This document shows positions 23,688 to 30,923 of a stretch of 31,728 nt of DNA, piece by piece (positions within the stretch are counted from its first letter, which is position 1; each line of letters starts with the position of its first letter). The notes under the pieces are model-generated. The model had not been told where the DNA came from and did not search any database. It saw only the letters and a list, made by a program, of their open reading frames with translations. The DNA comes from Anaerolineales bacterium UBA2200. GTDB lineage: Bacteria; Chloroflexota; Anaerolineae; UBA2200. Position numbers and translations under genes: made by a program. The DNA is taken from the NCBI GenBank assembly GCA_002327925.1, contig DCVA01000032.1:1-31728 (forward strand), read 5' to 3'.

Positions 23688-24799
23688 GGAGCCATAACCT
23701 CTTGATAGAGCTCAAGCAGTTCGCGCGCCGATTTGGCGTTCGAGAAGTGTGCCGCCCTGCCCAACCCCGCCGCTCTCATCTCCTGGCGGAGCTCCGGGTT
23801 ACTCAGTACGCGCCCGAGGGCGTCAGACCAGGCTCTCTCATCATCCGCAGGTTCGACCACACGGGCCGCGTCCCCTGCCACCTCGCCAATCGCGCCCGCA
23901 CCGGAGGTCACCACGGGCAGGCCGCAGGCCATCGCCTCCAACGGCACCAGTCCAAACCCCTCCTGCAGGGAGGGAAAGGCCAGTGCTGTTGCGCAATTGT
24001 ACAGGGCAGGAAGCTCCTCTTCCGGAACCGCTCCCAGCCAGGTCACCTGAGAGGCGAACGCGCCGCTCTCCAGCCCGCGCAGGAGCTCGTCATCCCTCGC
24101 CTTCCCGTACAGCCGGCCCGCCAGCACCAGCCTGACTTCTTGGCCCTGCTCCTGCAGCCGAGCCACGGCCCGCACCACCGGCAGCAGGTTCTTCTTGCGC
24201 GAGATGCTGCCGACGTGCAGCACAAAGGTTTCAGGAAGGCGGTACTTCTGCCTGATCCGCTCGCTCTCCGTGGAGGGCAGCGGACGGAAGGACTCGTCAT
24301 AGCCCGGGTAGATGACTCGAACGCGCTCCCGGCTTACCCCGTAGAAGCGCCCTATGTCCCGCGCCGTGTCCTCGGAGATGGCCACCACCCGGTCCGCGTG
24401 GCGCAGGGTCAACGGCTCGATCCAGCGCCAGTATAACCGGTCGCCCGGCGGGTAGATCCGGGGGTAGAGCAGCACACTGAGGTCGTAGACGGTCACCACG
24501 GTGCGCCCCGGGGTAAGAAAGGCCCCCAGATTCTTCATATAGTGCACGAGATCTACGCGCTCGCGGCGCAGCAGAGAAGGGAAGGCCATCTGCGCCCACA
24601 ACCGGCTGACCAGGCGGCCACGCGCGCCCACGGGAAGCTGCCTGGCGTTGGGGGCTCTCAGGAGAGGTTCTTCGTGGTCAACCAGGATAAGGTACTCGTT
24701 GGCCCTGTCGACCTGCAGCAGTGCAGTGAGCTGGTTGAGCGTTGCCGTGCGCCCTCCGCCAGGCTGGCCAATGCCCAGAGCATCGATGGCGATCCTCAT
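23675..24799 (-). CDS. GT4-family glycosyltransferase
   Basis: The 374-residue protein has a GT-B fold. The N-terminal Rossmann half opens with the glycine loop GQPGGGRTA. The C-terminal half has LHVGSISRKKN, VTWLGAVPEEEL and the E-x7-E motif EGFGLVPLE (Glu280, Glu288), followed by AMACGLPVV. It is a retaining glycosyltransferase using an NDP-sugar on the cytoplasmic face of the membrane to build a surface glycan. Donor and acceptor are unknown. The start overlaps the stop of the upstream methyltransferase by 4 nt (ATGA). Confidence 0.9.
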   Translation of the reverse strand: MRIAIDALGIGQPGGGRTATLNQLTALLQVDRANEYLILVDHEEPLLRAPNARQLPVGARGRLVSRLWAQMAFPSLLRRERVDLVHYMKNLGAFLTPGRTVVTVYDLSVLLYPRIYPPGDRLYWRWIEPLTLRHADRVVAISEDTARDIGRFYGVSRERVRVIYPGYDESFRPLPSTESERIRQKYRLPETFVLHVGSISRKKNLLPVVRAVARLQEQGQEVRLVLAGRLYGKARDDELLRGLESGAFASQVTWLGAVPEEELPALYNCATALAFPSLQEGFGLVPLEAMACGLPVVTSGAGAIGEVAGDAARVVEPADDERAWSDALGRVLSNPELRQEMRAAGLGRAAHFSNAKSARELLELYQEVMAPCCE

Positions 24800-25587
24800 G
24801 GTGCCTTCCTGGCCAGGGCAAAGATGTCATCGCAGAACACCCAGCGAAATGGGTAAACGGTTGCCAGCAAGTGCATGATGCCTCGTACCCACGGGTTCCG
24901 CTCGTCCGAGTAGGACTGAGTCGGCTGCAACCATACGCGCGCCGGCAAGCCCGCCTCCCGCAGGGCGCGGCGCAGCGTCAGCGGGGTCTGCTCGTTCACA
25001 TGCACTGTGGCCACGAACTGCCAGCGTGCTCGCGGGTCGCGCGGGAGCACTTTGCCACGCAGGCGCTGCACCAGGCGATAGAGAGGGTAGCCCACCCTGT
25101 AGTACCAGAGATTTGGCATCGTATGCACGATCAGGCGGCCCTCCGGCTTGAGCACGCGGCGCACATCCACCAGAGCCGCCGCCAGCTCCGCCGGATGGAG
25201 GTGCTCGACGATATCCAGCATCAGCACCCAATCGAAGGTCCTATCCTGGAAAGGCAGGTGCCCGGCATCCGCCCTTTGCCAGTATGTCTCATTGCCGGCA
25301 GCACCCTGCCGCGCCAGCTGCAGAGCGTCGGCCGAATAGTCTACTCCGTAGGCCTTTGCCCCATGGCGCGCACAGTGGAGCACCACCTCACCCCGCCCGC
25401 AGCCCACATCCAGCACCCGCTTGCCGGACAGATCTCCGGCCAGGGCCAGGGCTGCCTCGAGACGCGGGGTCAACCGACCCTGCAGGTACTCTTCGTGCCC
25501 ATCGCACTCGGTCAGAAAGTACTCACGGCTGTAGGTATCCGACGGCACACTGACCCTGTCATCCTGTCCTGGAGCTCGCCCGCTCAT
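24796..25587 (-). CDS. SAM-dependent methyltransferase (class I)
   Basis: The 263-residue protein has motif I VLDVGCGRG (58-66), the acidic loop YGVDYS, motif II around RADAGHLPFQDRTFDWV and the post-motif LDIVEHLHP. The C-terminal part is longer than in ubiquinone-type enzymes and may form the acceptor site. In this cluster it probably methylates a sugar or a lipid-linked glycan (inference). Its ATG overlaps the stop of the preceding methyltransferase by 4 nt, and its stop overlaps the next start. Confidence 0.85.
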   Translation of the reverse strand: MSGRAPGQDDRVSVPSDTYSREYFLTECDGHEEYLQGRLTPRLEAALALAGDLSGKRVLDVGCGRGEVVLHCARHGAKAYGVDYSADALQLARQGAAGNETYWQRADAGHLPFQDRTFDWVLMLDIVEHLHPAELAAALVDVRRVLKPEGRLIVHTMPNLWYYRVGYPLYRLVQRLRGKVLPRDPRARWQFVATVHVNEQTPLTLRRALREAGLPARVWLQPTQSYSDERNPWVRGIMHLLATVYPFRWVFCDDIFALARKAP

Positions 25588-26345
25588 CTTTGCCTGTCCT
25601 TGCGCAACAACCAGTTATAGTTCGGCAACAGGTCGTACAGGAGCCGCCATACCACGGCGGGCATACGGCGCACGATGTTGGCCAGAGGAACCTCCTCGCG
25701 CGCGAAGAAGCGGTCCGGGTCACGCAGCATGGCTACCGTATAGTCCTCTATGGAGAACCCCCGCAGCAGACGCAACAACTGTCCCCGCGTCAGAGGCTTC
25801 TCATCATAGGCTTGCCCGCGGCCTGTTTTGCGCAGGATCCAGGAGGCCCAGCTCACCGGCAGCCAGTGCAGAAACAGCAGACCATAGTGGTACTCCAGAG
25901 GGAACAATTTGTTCGGGCCGCTGAAGAAGCACATCCCATCGTCCTTCAGTACGCGGTGAATCTCGGCCATCATGCGCTGCGGGTCTGTCGTATGCTCGTA
26001 CACCTGAGCGCAGATGGCTACATCGAAGGATCCCGCAGGGAAGGGCAGGCAGAGGGCGTCGCCTTGCAGCAGACAGAGGTTGTCGCGCCGGGGCGCCAGA
26101 CGCAGGGCTGCCCCATCCGGATCGAGTCCGACCACCTGACCCAGATCCCCGGCCAGATGGTACGAGATCAGGCCGGCCGCGCAGCCCACATCCAGGCAGC
26201 GCAGCCCCTTCAGCTCCCCACCAACCGCGTCGCGCAGGACGGCCAGAATCTTGAGCGCCTTCCTGCGACGCGACTCCTCGTCGCGCAATCGGCTGCCGGA
26301 GGGGTAGGCAGAGCCGTCAGTGGCCGGGAGCAAGCGCTTGCTCAT
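25584..26345 (-). CDS. SAM-dependent methyltransferase (class I), second of a pair
   Basis: The 253-residue protein has motif I CLDVGCAAG (50-58), VVGLDPDG, a GDALCLPFPAGSFDVAI block and the loop YEHTTDPQRM. A C-terminal region rich in aromatic and basic residues suggests membrane association. The ATG at 26345 follows GGAGG and overlaps the glycosyltransferase gene by 29 nt. The open frame reaches 26468, but the extra part lies over that gene and has no similarity. It differs clearly from its neighbour, so the pair is not a recent duplication. Confidence 0.83.
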   Translation of the reverse strand: MSKRLLPATDGSAYPSGSRLRDEESRRRKALKILAVLRDAVGGELKGLRCLDVGCAAGLISYHLAGDLGQVVGLDPDGAALRLAPRRDNLCLLQGDALCLPFPAGSFDVAICAQVYEHTTDPQRMMAEIHRVLKDDGMCFFSGPNKLFPLEYHYGLLFLHWLPVSWASWILRKTGRGQAYDEKPLTRGQLLRLLRGFSIEDYTVAMLRDPDRFFAREEVPLANIVRRMPAVVWRLLYDLLPNYNWLLRKDRQR

Positions 26346-27543
26346 AGACCTCCACCATGCTCTGAGCCACACGCCGCCAGGTGAGCTCTCTCTCCACCCT
26401 GGCGCGGTTGGCCGACCCGAGCCGTGCCGCCAGCCCGGGAGACTGCAGCAGACGGGTGATGGCCGCATTCAACTGCTCCGGGGCCCTCTCGTCGACCAGC
26501 AGGCCGTTCTCCCCCTCGCGAATCACCTCCGGGATGCCCGCCACCCGGCTGGCCACCACGGGCTTGCCGCAGGCCATTGCTTCCAGCAGCGTGTTGGGCA
26601 AACCATCGACGTTGCCTTTCTGGTCGTGGATCGAAGGGAGCACAAAGACGTCGGCCATATTCAGATAGCGCACCGTCTTATCCCAGGGCACAGAACCGGG
26701 CAGCAGCAAATGGGAGGCCACTCCAAGCTCTGTCGCCAGTCGCTGTAGCTCCTCCGACAGGGCCCCACCGCCCGCGATCACTACCTTAAGGTCGGAGAAC
26801 CTCTGGACCAGATCGGGCATGGCCCGCACCAGGTACTCAAAACCCTTCTTGTGCACCAGCCGCCCCAGGGCCAGAAACACCGGAGCATCCGAAGGGATAC
26901 CCAGTTGGGCTCTCTGCTCGAGTCCCACAGCAGGATCAGGCCGGAAGCGCGCGTTGTCGACGCCATAGGGGATCAACCTGCTGCGCTCGGGCAGGAGACC
27001 GTGGCCCTGCGCGCGCTCGAGCAGGTCGGTGCTGCAGCCGGTCACACGCCTGGCCCGGCGAAACGCACGGCGCGCCACCCAGCGAGCGAGGACGTTCTTC
27101 TCCAGCATGAACACATCGGAGCCGTGCAGACTGATCACCAGCGGTGCGCCGGTGAGGCGTGACACCACCTCTCCCACTCCGCCACCCGGCACCACCCAGT
27201 GGGCATGCAGCAGGTCGAAATGGACGCGGCTGTGCCACAGCACCATCGCCCGGGTTGCCGCCAGGGCGTACCCTGGCAGCAAGGGGTACATGCCTTTGCG
27301 CAGGGCAATGTCGCCCTCCAGGGACTGCCCGTAGCCCACGCGGTGCCATCTCTCTACAGGGGCGTAACGAAAGCGGTGTACCTGGACAGGACTGACCGGC
27401 TCATCCAGCGATGGGTCGTAGCCGGCCAGAACGTGCACCTCGTGGCCCAGGCCGGCGATTTCCCCGGCCAGGGACCGGACGAAGGTTCCCGCGATGTCCC
27501 CTTCGAAGCGCGGGTAGGATGACGTGATCATACCGATCTTCAC
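26317..27543 (-). CDS. GT4-family glycosyltransferase
   Basis: The 408-residue GT-B enzyme begins MKIGMITSSYPRFEGDIAGTF. It contains HAHWVVPGG and SLHGSDVF in the acceptor half and LGRLVHKKGFEYLVRA, VIAGGG and the GLPNTLLEAMACGKPVV donor block in the C-terminal half. It probably adds a hexose in surface glycan synthesis. The GTG start has CAGGAG upstream. It is the first gene of the run 27543-22758, transcribed from the divergent promoter it shares with the lipoprotein gene. Confidence 0.9.
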   Translation of the reverse strand: MKIGMITSSYPRFEGDIAGTFVRSLAGEIAGLGHEVHVLAGYDPSLDEPVSPVQVHRFRYAPVERWHRVGYGQSLEGDIALRKGMYPLLPGYALAATRAMVLWHSRVHFDLLHAHWVVPGGGVGEVVSRLTGAPLVISLHGSDVFMLEKNVLARWVARRAFRRARRVTGCSTDLLERAQGHGLLPERSRLIPYGVDNARFRPDPAVGLEQRAQLGIPSDAPVFLALGRLVHKKGFEYLVRAMPDLVQRFSDLKVVIAGGGALSEELQRLATELGVASHLLLPGSVPWDKTVRYLNMADVFVLPSIHDQKGNVDGLPNTLLEAMACGKPVVASRVAGIPEVIREGENGLLVDERAPEQLNAAITRLLQSPGLAARLGSANRARVERELTWRRVAQSMVEVYEQALAPGH

Positions 27544-27554
27544 TACATCTCCTG

Positions 27555-27583
27555 TTGTTACCAGGGGTAGAATTCATTATAAT
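27555..27583 (+). promoter_or_regulatory. Predicted promoter of the DM13-like lipoprotein gene
   Basis: TTGTTA (27555-27560) and a perfect TATAAT (27578-27583) are separated by 17 nt. The -10 lies within the palindrome ATTATAAT shared with the opposite promoter. Confidence 0.65.
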
Positions 27584-27604
27584 GTCCGGCAATGCCCCAA
27601 CCAA
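27576..27604 (-). promoter_or_regulatory. Predicted promoter of the glycan gene run, face to face with the lipoprotein promoter
   Basis: On the minus strand TTGGTT (27604-27599) and TATAAT (27581-27576) are 17 nt apart. The -10 shares six bases with that of the plus-strand promoter. Predicted initiation is near 27569, about 26 nt before the GTG of the glycosyltransferase. Confidence 0.55.
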
Positions 27605-27621
27605 ACCTGAGGAGCCTCGCG

Positions 27622-28128
27622 GTGAAGCCAATACTCGCGGTTACCCTGCTGGCCGTTGCCCTGAGCCTGCTGGTCGGCTGTCGCCCGACCGCTACGCCCA
27701 CACCACCTCAGCCAACCGCCGTTGTAGAGCCAACCGCTACGCCGGTCCCCCCGACGCCGACGCCCAAGGTGTGGCCCACGTCACAGACTCCTGCACCAGA
27801 CTTCGGGGTGGTTCCGGTGGGCTACACGGCGACTCTGCAGGAGACTCAGCACGGGGTCATTGGCAAGGCGGTCATGGCCGGCCTGCAGACCATCATCATC
27901 CATGGTTTCTCCTTTGACGGCCTGGGACCGGCGGCAGAGATCCGACTGGTGAAAGAGGGCAACTGGGATGTGGCCGTGGCGACCCTGCTCGAGCTGGAGC
28001 GGCGTGCCTACGACCAGGAGCTGTTAGTCATGCAGGTCCCCAGCCATCTGCAGCAGATGGAGGCGGATAGCATCGCCGTCTACTGCCCGGAAACCCAGAC
28101 CCTGTACGGCTGGGGGCGCTTCCAGTAG
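27622..28128 (+). CDS. Small lipoprotein with a DM13-like domain
   Basis: The 168-residue lipoprotein has a signal ending LVGC (Cys20), then a Thr/Pro linker of about 45 residues and a domain of about 100 residues. That domain has the order seen in DM13 domains: HGVIGKAVMAG, then IIIHGFSFDGLGPAAEIRLV, then a late VPSHLQQMEADSIAVYCPE and a final YGWGRF. DM13 domains are small beta-rich modules suspected of redox roles; function here is not established. The GTG at 27622 has GAGGAG 7 nt upstream; an ATG at 27592, almost at the predicted transcription start, is an alternative. It is the only plus-strand gene inside the glycan cluster. Confidence 0.65.
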   Translation: MKPILAVTLLAVALSLLVGCRPTATPTPPQPTAVVEPTATPVPPTPTPKVWPTSQTPAPDFGVVPVGYTATLQETQHGVIGKAVMAGLQTIIIHGFSFDGLGPAAEIRLVKEGNWDVAVATLLELERRAYDQELLVMQVPSHLQQMEADSIAVYCPETQTLYGWGRFQ

Positions 28129-28130
28129 CC

Positions 28131-29018
28131 CTACTGCCGGGCGCGGCGAACCACCAGATCAGCGAGCAGCCCTACCGCTCCCACCTGAATGGCGGTCAGC
28201 AGCAGCAACAGGGTCGATGGCGCAAAGTGCCAACGATAGGCCACGATGTCATAAAGGGCCTTGACCACACCCACCCCGGAGAGCGCCAGACTAAAGGGCA
28301 GAAAGATCTTGATCGGGTTAAAGTAGGTCACCGCGCGTACGACCAGGGTCAGATAGTTGTAGGTGTCGCGGAGGGGATGGAACTTGGAGTGCCCCTTGCG
28401 TGTGTAGTAGTCGATGGGCACGAACTTGACCCCGTAGCCATCGCTCAGAAAGGCGATGGTGATGGTGCTCACCCAGGAGTGCGTGTTCGGCAGGATGTTG
28501 AGGTACCTCATCGCCAGGTCCTTGCGAAACGCGCGCAGCCCCGAGTTGAGATCGGGAATCTGCGTTTCGGTCAGGTAGCACGCCAGCTTGCGAATGAACC
28601 ACTTGGCCGGCGTTCTTAGCCAGCGCAGGGTGCCCTTTTCCTTCGTCCGCGCCCCGATGACCATTGGGTAGCGCAATCCACCATTGGCGTCCGTTTCGGT
28701 CAGGTACTGCAGCAGCTTCGGCATGTCCTGGTTGGGGTAGGTGCCATCGCCGTCGGTCATGATCACCACGTCGCCCCGCGCCGCCTTCATGCCTGTGGTA
28801 CGCGCCGCGCCGTTGCCTCGGTTGCGCTCGTGGTGCAGGAGTTTCACCCTGGGATAGCCGGAGACTATCTCCACCGTGCGATCCGTCGAGCCATCGTTGA
28901 CCACGATCAGCTCATAGGCCAGGCCGCTGGCGTCCATCGTGCGCTGGACCAGGTCCAGGTCGCCGGCGATGGCCTCCTCTTCGTTATAGACCGGGATCAC
29001 CACACTGACCAGTTCCAT
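28131..29018 (-). CDS. GT2-family glycosyltransferase, dolichyl/polyprenyl-phosphate sugar synthase-like
   Basis: The 295-residue protein has an N-terminal GT-A domain with VIPVYNEEEAI, VVNDGSTD (Asp42) and the metal site TDGDGTYPNQD (Asp89, Asp91). Later comes LNSGLRAFRKD and a basic YTRKGHSKFHPLRDTYNY block that lies at the membrane. Two C-terminal hydrophobic segments follow. This is the layout of DPM1-like enzymes that load a sugar on a polyprenyl phosphate. The ATG has AAGGAG at 4-5 nt and lies 8 nt after the ABC-2 permease stop, so the two are co-transcribed. Confidence 0.88.
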   Translation of the reverse strand: MELVSVVIPVYNEEEAIAGDLDLVQRTMDASGLAYELIVVNDGSTDRTVEIVSGYPRVKLLHHERNRGNGAARTTGMKAARGDVVIMTDGDGTYPNQDMPKLLQYLTETDANGGLRYPMVIGARTKEKGTLRWLRTPAKWFIRKLACYLTETQIPDLNSGLRAFRKDLAMRYLNILPNTHSWVSTITIAFLSDGYGVKFVPIDYYTRKGHSKFHPLRDTYNYLTLVVRAVTYFNPIKIFLPFSLALSGVGVVKALYDIVAYRWHFAPSTLLLLLTAIQVGAVGLLADLVVRRARQ

Positions 29019-29026
29019 GCCGCTCC

Positions 29027-29836
29027 TTATACCTCTTCAGCGAACGTCTTGCGATGGCGCAGGAAGAACCAGTAGCCGACAACGAGGACCCCTATGGAAG
29101 TAACCACCGTGCGCAGGAAGAAATCCGCTGCCGGGGGCGCCCCCTGGTACAGAATGACGCGATAGGTAGCAATGACCGAGGCCATAGGGTTGAGGATATA
29201 CACCAGACGACGCACGTCCAGGGTCATTCCCAGGAGCAGCCTTTGCTGCGGCAGGACGTCGATGGGGTAGAACACCGGCGTCAAGAAGAACCAGGCCAGA
29301 ATGACCACTTCCATGATCATGGCCGTATCGCGGTAAAACACGTTGGCCGTGGAGAGGAAAAGCCCCAGACCGGTAGTGAAGCACACCTGGGTCAGGATGA
29401 CCACGGGTAGTAACCATGCCCAGCGCGTCAGCGGCATACGAAACGCCAGGATCATGGCAAAGAGCACGATCAGCGCCAGCAGGAAATTGACCAGGTTGGA
29501 CAGGATGACAGAGACCGGCAACGCCTCGCGGGGGAAGTAGACCTTCTTGATCAACGGGGCGTTGTTGACGATGCTGGCAATCGCGCCCATCAGCGAATCC
29601 CGGAAGAAATTCCACGGCAGGATGCCACACAGCACAAACACGGGAAAATTGGGCGTGGTGTTACTGGGCAGCATGACGGTAAAGACCACGGTAAAGACGG
29701 CCATCATCGCCAGCGGGTTCAGCAGCGACCAGAGCACGCCCAACACCGAGTTCTTGTAGCGCACCTTGAGGTCGCGCACAACCAGATTGAGCACCAGCTC
29801 ACGGTAGTCGTACAGTTCCAGCAGCCTGCGGATCAT
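29027..29836 (-). CDS. ABC-2 polysaccharide export permease (Wzm/TagG type)
   Basis: The 269-residue protein has six predicted helices and the family N-terminus LVLNLVVRDLKVRYKNSVLGVLWSLLNPL. The segment NNAPLIKKVYFPREALPVS and the end YWFFLRHRKTFAEEV are also typical. Proteins of this family move completed lipid-linked O-antigen or teichoic-type glycans across the membrane and need a dedicated ATPase (Wzt/TagH). No such ATPase gene is present in this window, which is odd. The ATG at 29836 lies exactly where a TTGCCT/TATACT promoter would start transcription, which suggests a leaderless mRNA. The frame is open to a TTG at 29872, but that codon is the -35 box. Confidence 0.88.
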   Translation of the reverse strand: MIRRLLELYDYRELVLNLVVRDLKVRYKNSVLGVLWSLLNPLAMMAVFTVVFTVMLPSNTTPNFPVFVLCGILPWNFFRDSLMGAIASIVNNAPLIKKVYFPREALPVSVILSNLVNFLLALIVLFAMILAFRMPLTRWAWLLPVVILTQVCFTTGLGLFLSTANVFYRDTAMIMEVVILAWFFLTPVFYPIDVLPQQRLLLGMTLDVRRLVYILNPMASVIATYRVILYQGAPPAADFFLRTVVTSIGVLVVGYWFFLRHRKTFAEEV

Positions 29837-29843
29837 CTTGGGC

Positions 29844-29872
29844 AGTATAGTGTAGGAGCAGGGTCGAGGCAA
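29844..29872 (-). promoter_or_regulatory. Predicted promoter of the ABC-2 permease-GT2 pair
   Basis: On the minus strand TTGCCT (29872-29867) and TATACT (29849-29844) are 17 nt apart. The permease ATG begins 8 nt after the -10, at the expected start point. No ribosome binding site is present upstream. Confidence 0.6.
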
Positions 29873-29908
29873 ATGCCCGCGCTGAACGTAGCGTTATCAC
29901 ATACGCGG

Positions 29909-30284
29909 TTATTCACGGGTCATAATCGCTTTGACGTCGCCCACCCGGTCGTAGCCGTACTGCAGGTACTGGGTGCCGTCCGGCGCTCCGCTGGTGCCGG
30001 TCTTGATCTCGTACAGCCGCCCGCCCTGCTGTGTGGCTGTATAATATACGTACTGGGTCTGCTGCCCGTTGCCCAGGGCCATTGCCGCTGGACGCCCCAG
30101 GGCGTCGTACGCCGCGCTGGTCACGTACAGCGTCGTGCCGCTCACCACCACCGGCCGGCCCCAGACGTCATAGTCCGTCTGTACTCTCTCTCCCGCCTCG
30201 CCTCCCGTCCCTCCGGGGTAGGTCTGGCTGGCTACCACGTCCCGCGTAATGTTGCTCCCTACGTGCGAGAAAGGATGCGTGTCA
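29909..30284 (-). pseudogene. Remnant of an rhs gene (YD-repeat fragment)
   Basis: The reading frame encodes YD-repeat sequence: YDVWGRPVVVSG, then YVTSAAYDALGRPAAMALGNGQQTQYVYY, then GRLYEIKTG and QYLQYGYDRVGDVKAI, and it stops at TAA after MTRE. Such repeats normally occupy the interior of Rhs shells of well over 1000 residues. Here about 125 residues remain, without a start or core end. Recognisable sequence begins 2 nt after the stop of the immunity gene. It is probably debris of an older rhs copy and provides the left edge of the toxin module. Confidence 0.75.
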
Positions 30285-30923
30285 CTAGGGGCGCTCTTCT
30301 TCGGGAGGCTTGTCCGGAGCACCCTCCAACTCCATTGCAGCCGCGAATCTCTGGTCAATCCCGCGCAAAATGCTGCCCAGATCGTCAACGCGAAGGTAGG
30401 GTGGTACGACTCGTGCGTGGAAATACGTCACATATTCCTGATAGCGGGCCAACACGCCACAGTGCAGTTCCTGCTCATCTACATACTGATAGTCCTCCCC
30501 ATACCACATGCCGTAGTATGCGCACGCCGCATAGCATTCGTCGGCGAAGGTCATCTCCGCACTCAAGTCGAGTCTGGGTTGCCATTCTTCCTGAAAATGC
30601 TCCCTCCTGGGGAACTTCGACCCGAGGTATCGCTGGTACAGTTGCTTGCTTTCATTCAAATAGTAGCGGCGGTAGAGTTGTTGGAGTGCGTGACACCCAT
30701 TGCTGCGAACCCACTTTGTCAGCGGCTTATAGGTGATAGTGTGATCCCACCAGCCTGTCGGGAACAGAGTCGCATCCATTAGTAGCGACTCAGCCTCGAA
30801 CTCCCGACGAGGCGCACGCTCGCCTCGCCAGCGATCAACCACAAACAGCACAACCTCGAGCATGATGCAAGAAAGCACAAGAAGAAAAACTACGAACCCC
30901 AGGCAGGATCGCCCCTTGCTCAT
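30285..30923 (-). CDS. Probable membrane-anchored immunity protein of the Rhs toxin
   Basis: The 212-residue protein has a single hydrophobic segment at about 9-30, after MSKGRS. The soluble part is rich in Tyr, Trp and acidic residues (for example YYGMWYGEDYQYVDEQEL) and ends in an acidic PPEEERP tail. No known family is recognised. The ATG overlaps the stop of the Rhs toxin gene (ATGA), the standard position of an immunity gene, so the assignment rests on context. The predicted topology puts the domain outside the cytoplasm, which would fit a toxin neutralised at the membrane or cell surface (inference). Confidence 0.55.
   Translation of the reverse strand: MSKGRSCLGFVVFLLVLSCIMLEVVLFVVDRWRGERAPRREFEAESLLMDATLFPTGWWDHTITYKPLTKWVRSNGCHALQQLYRRYYLNESKQLYQRYLGSKFPRREHFQEEWQPRLDLSAEMTFADECYAACAYYGMWYGEDYQYVDEQELHCGVLARYQEYVTYFHARVVPPYLRVDDLGSILRGIDQRFAAAMELEGAPDKPPEEERP

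Noticed and set aside
23168..24436. A 422-codon plus-strand frame opposite the glycosyltransferase and UPF0104 genes
   Set aside because: It covers parts of two well-supported minus-strand genes and consists of Pro/Arg/Ala-rich low-complexity sequence.
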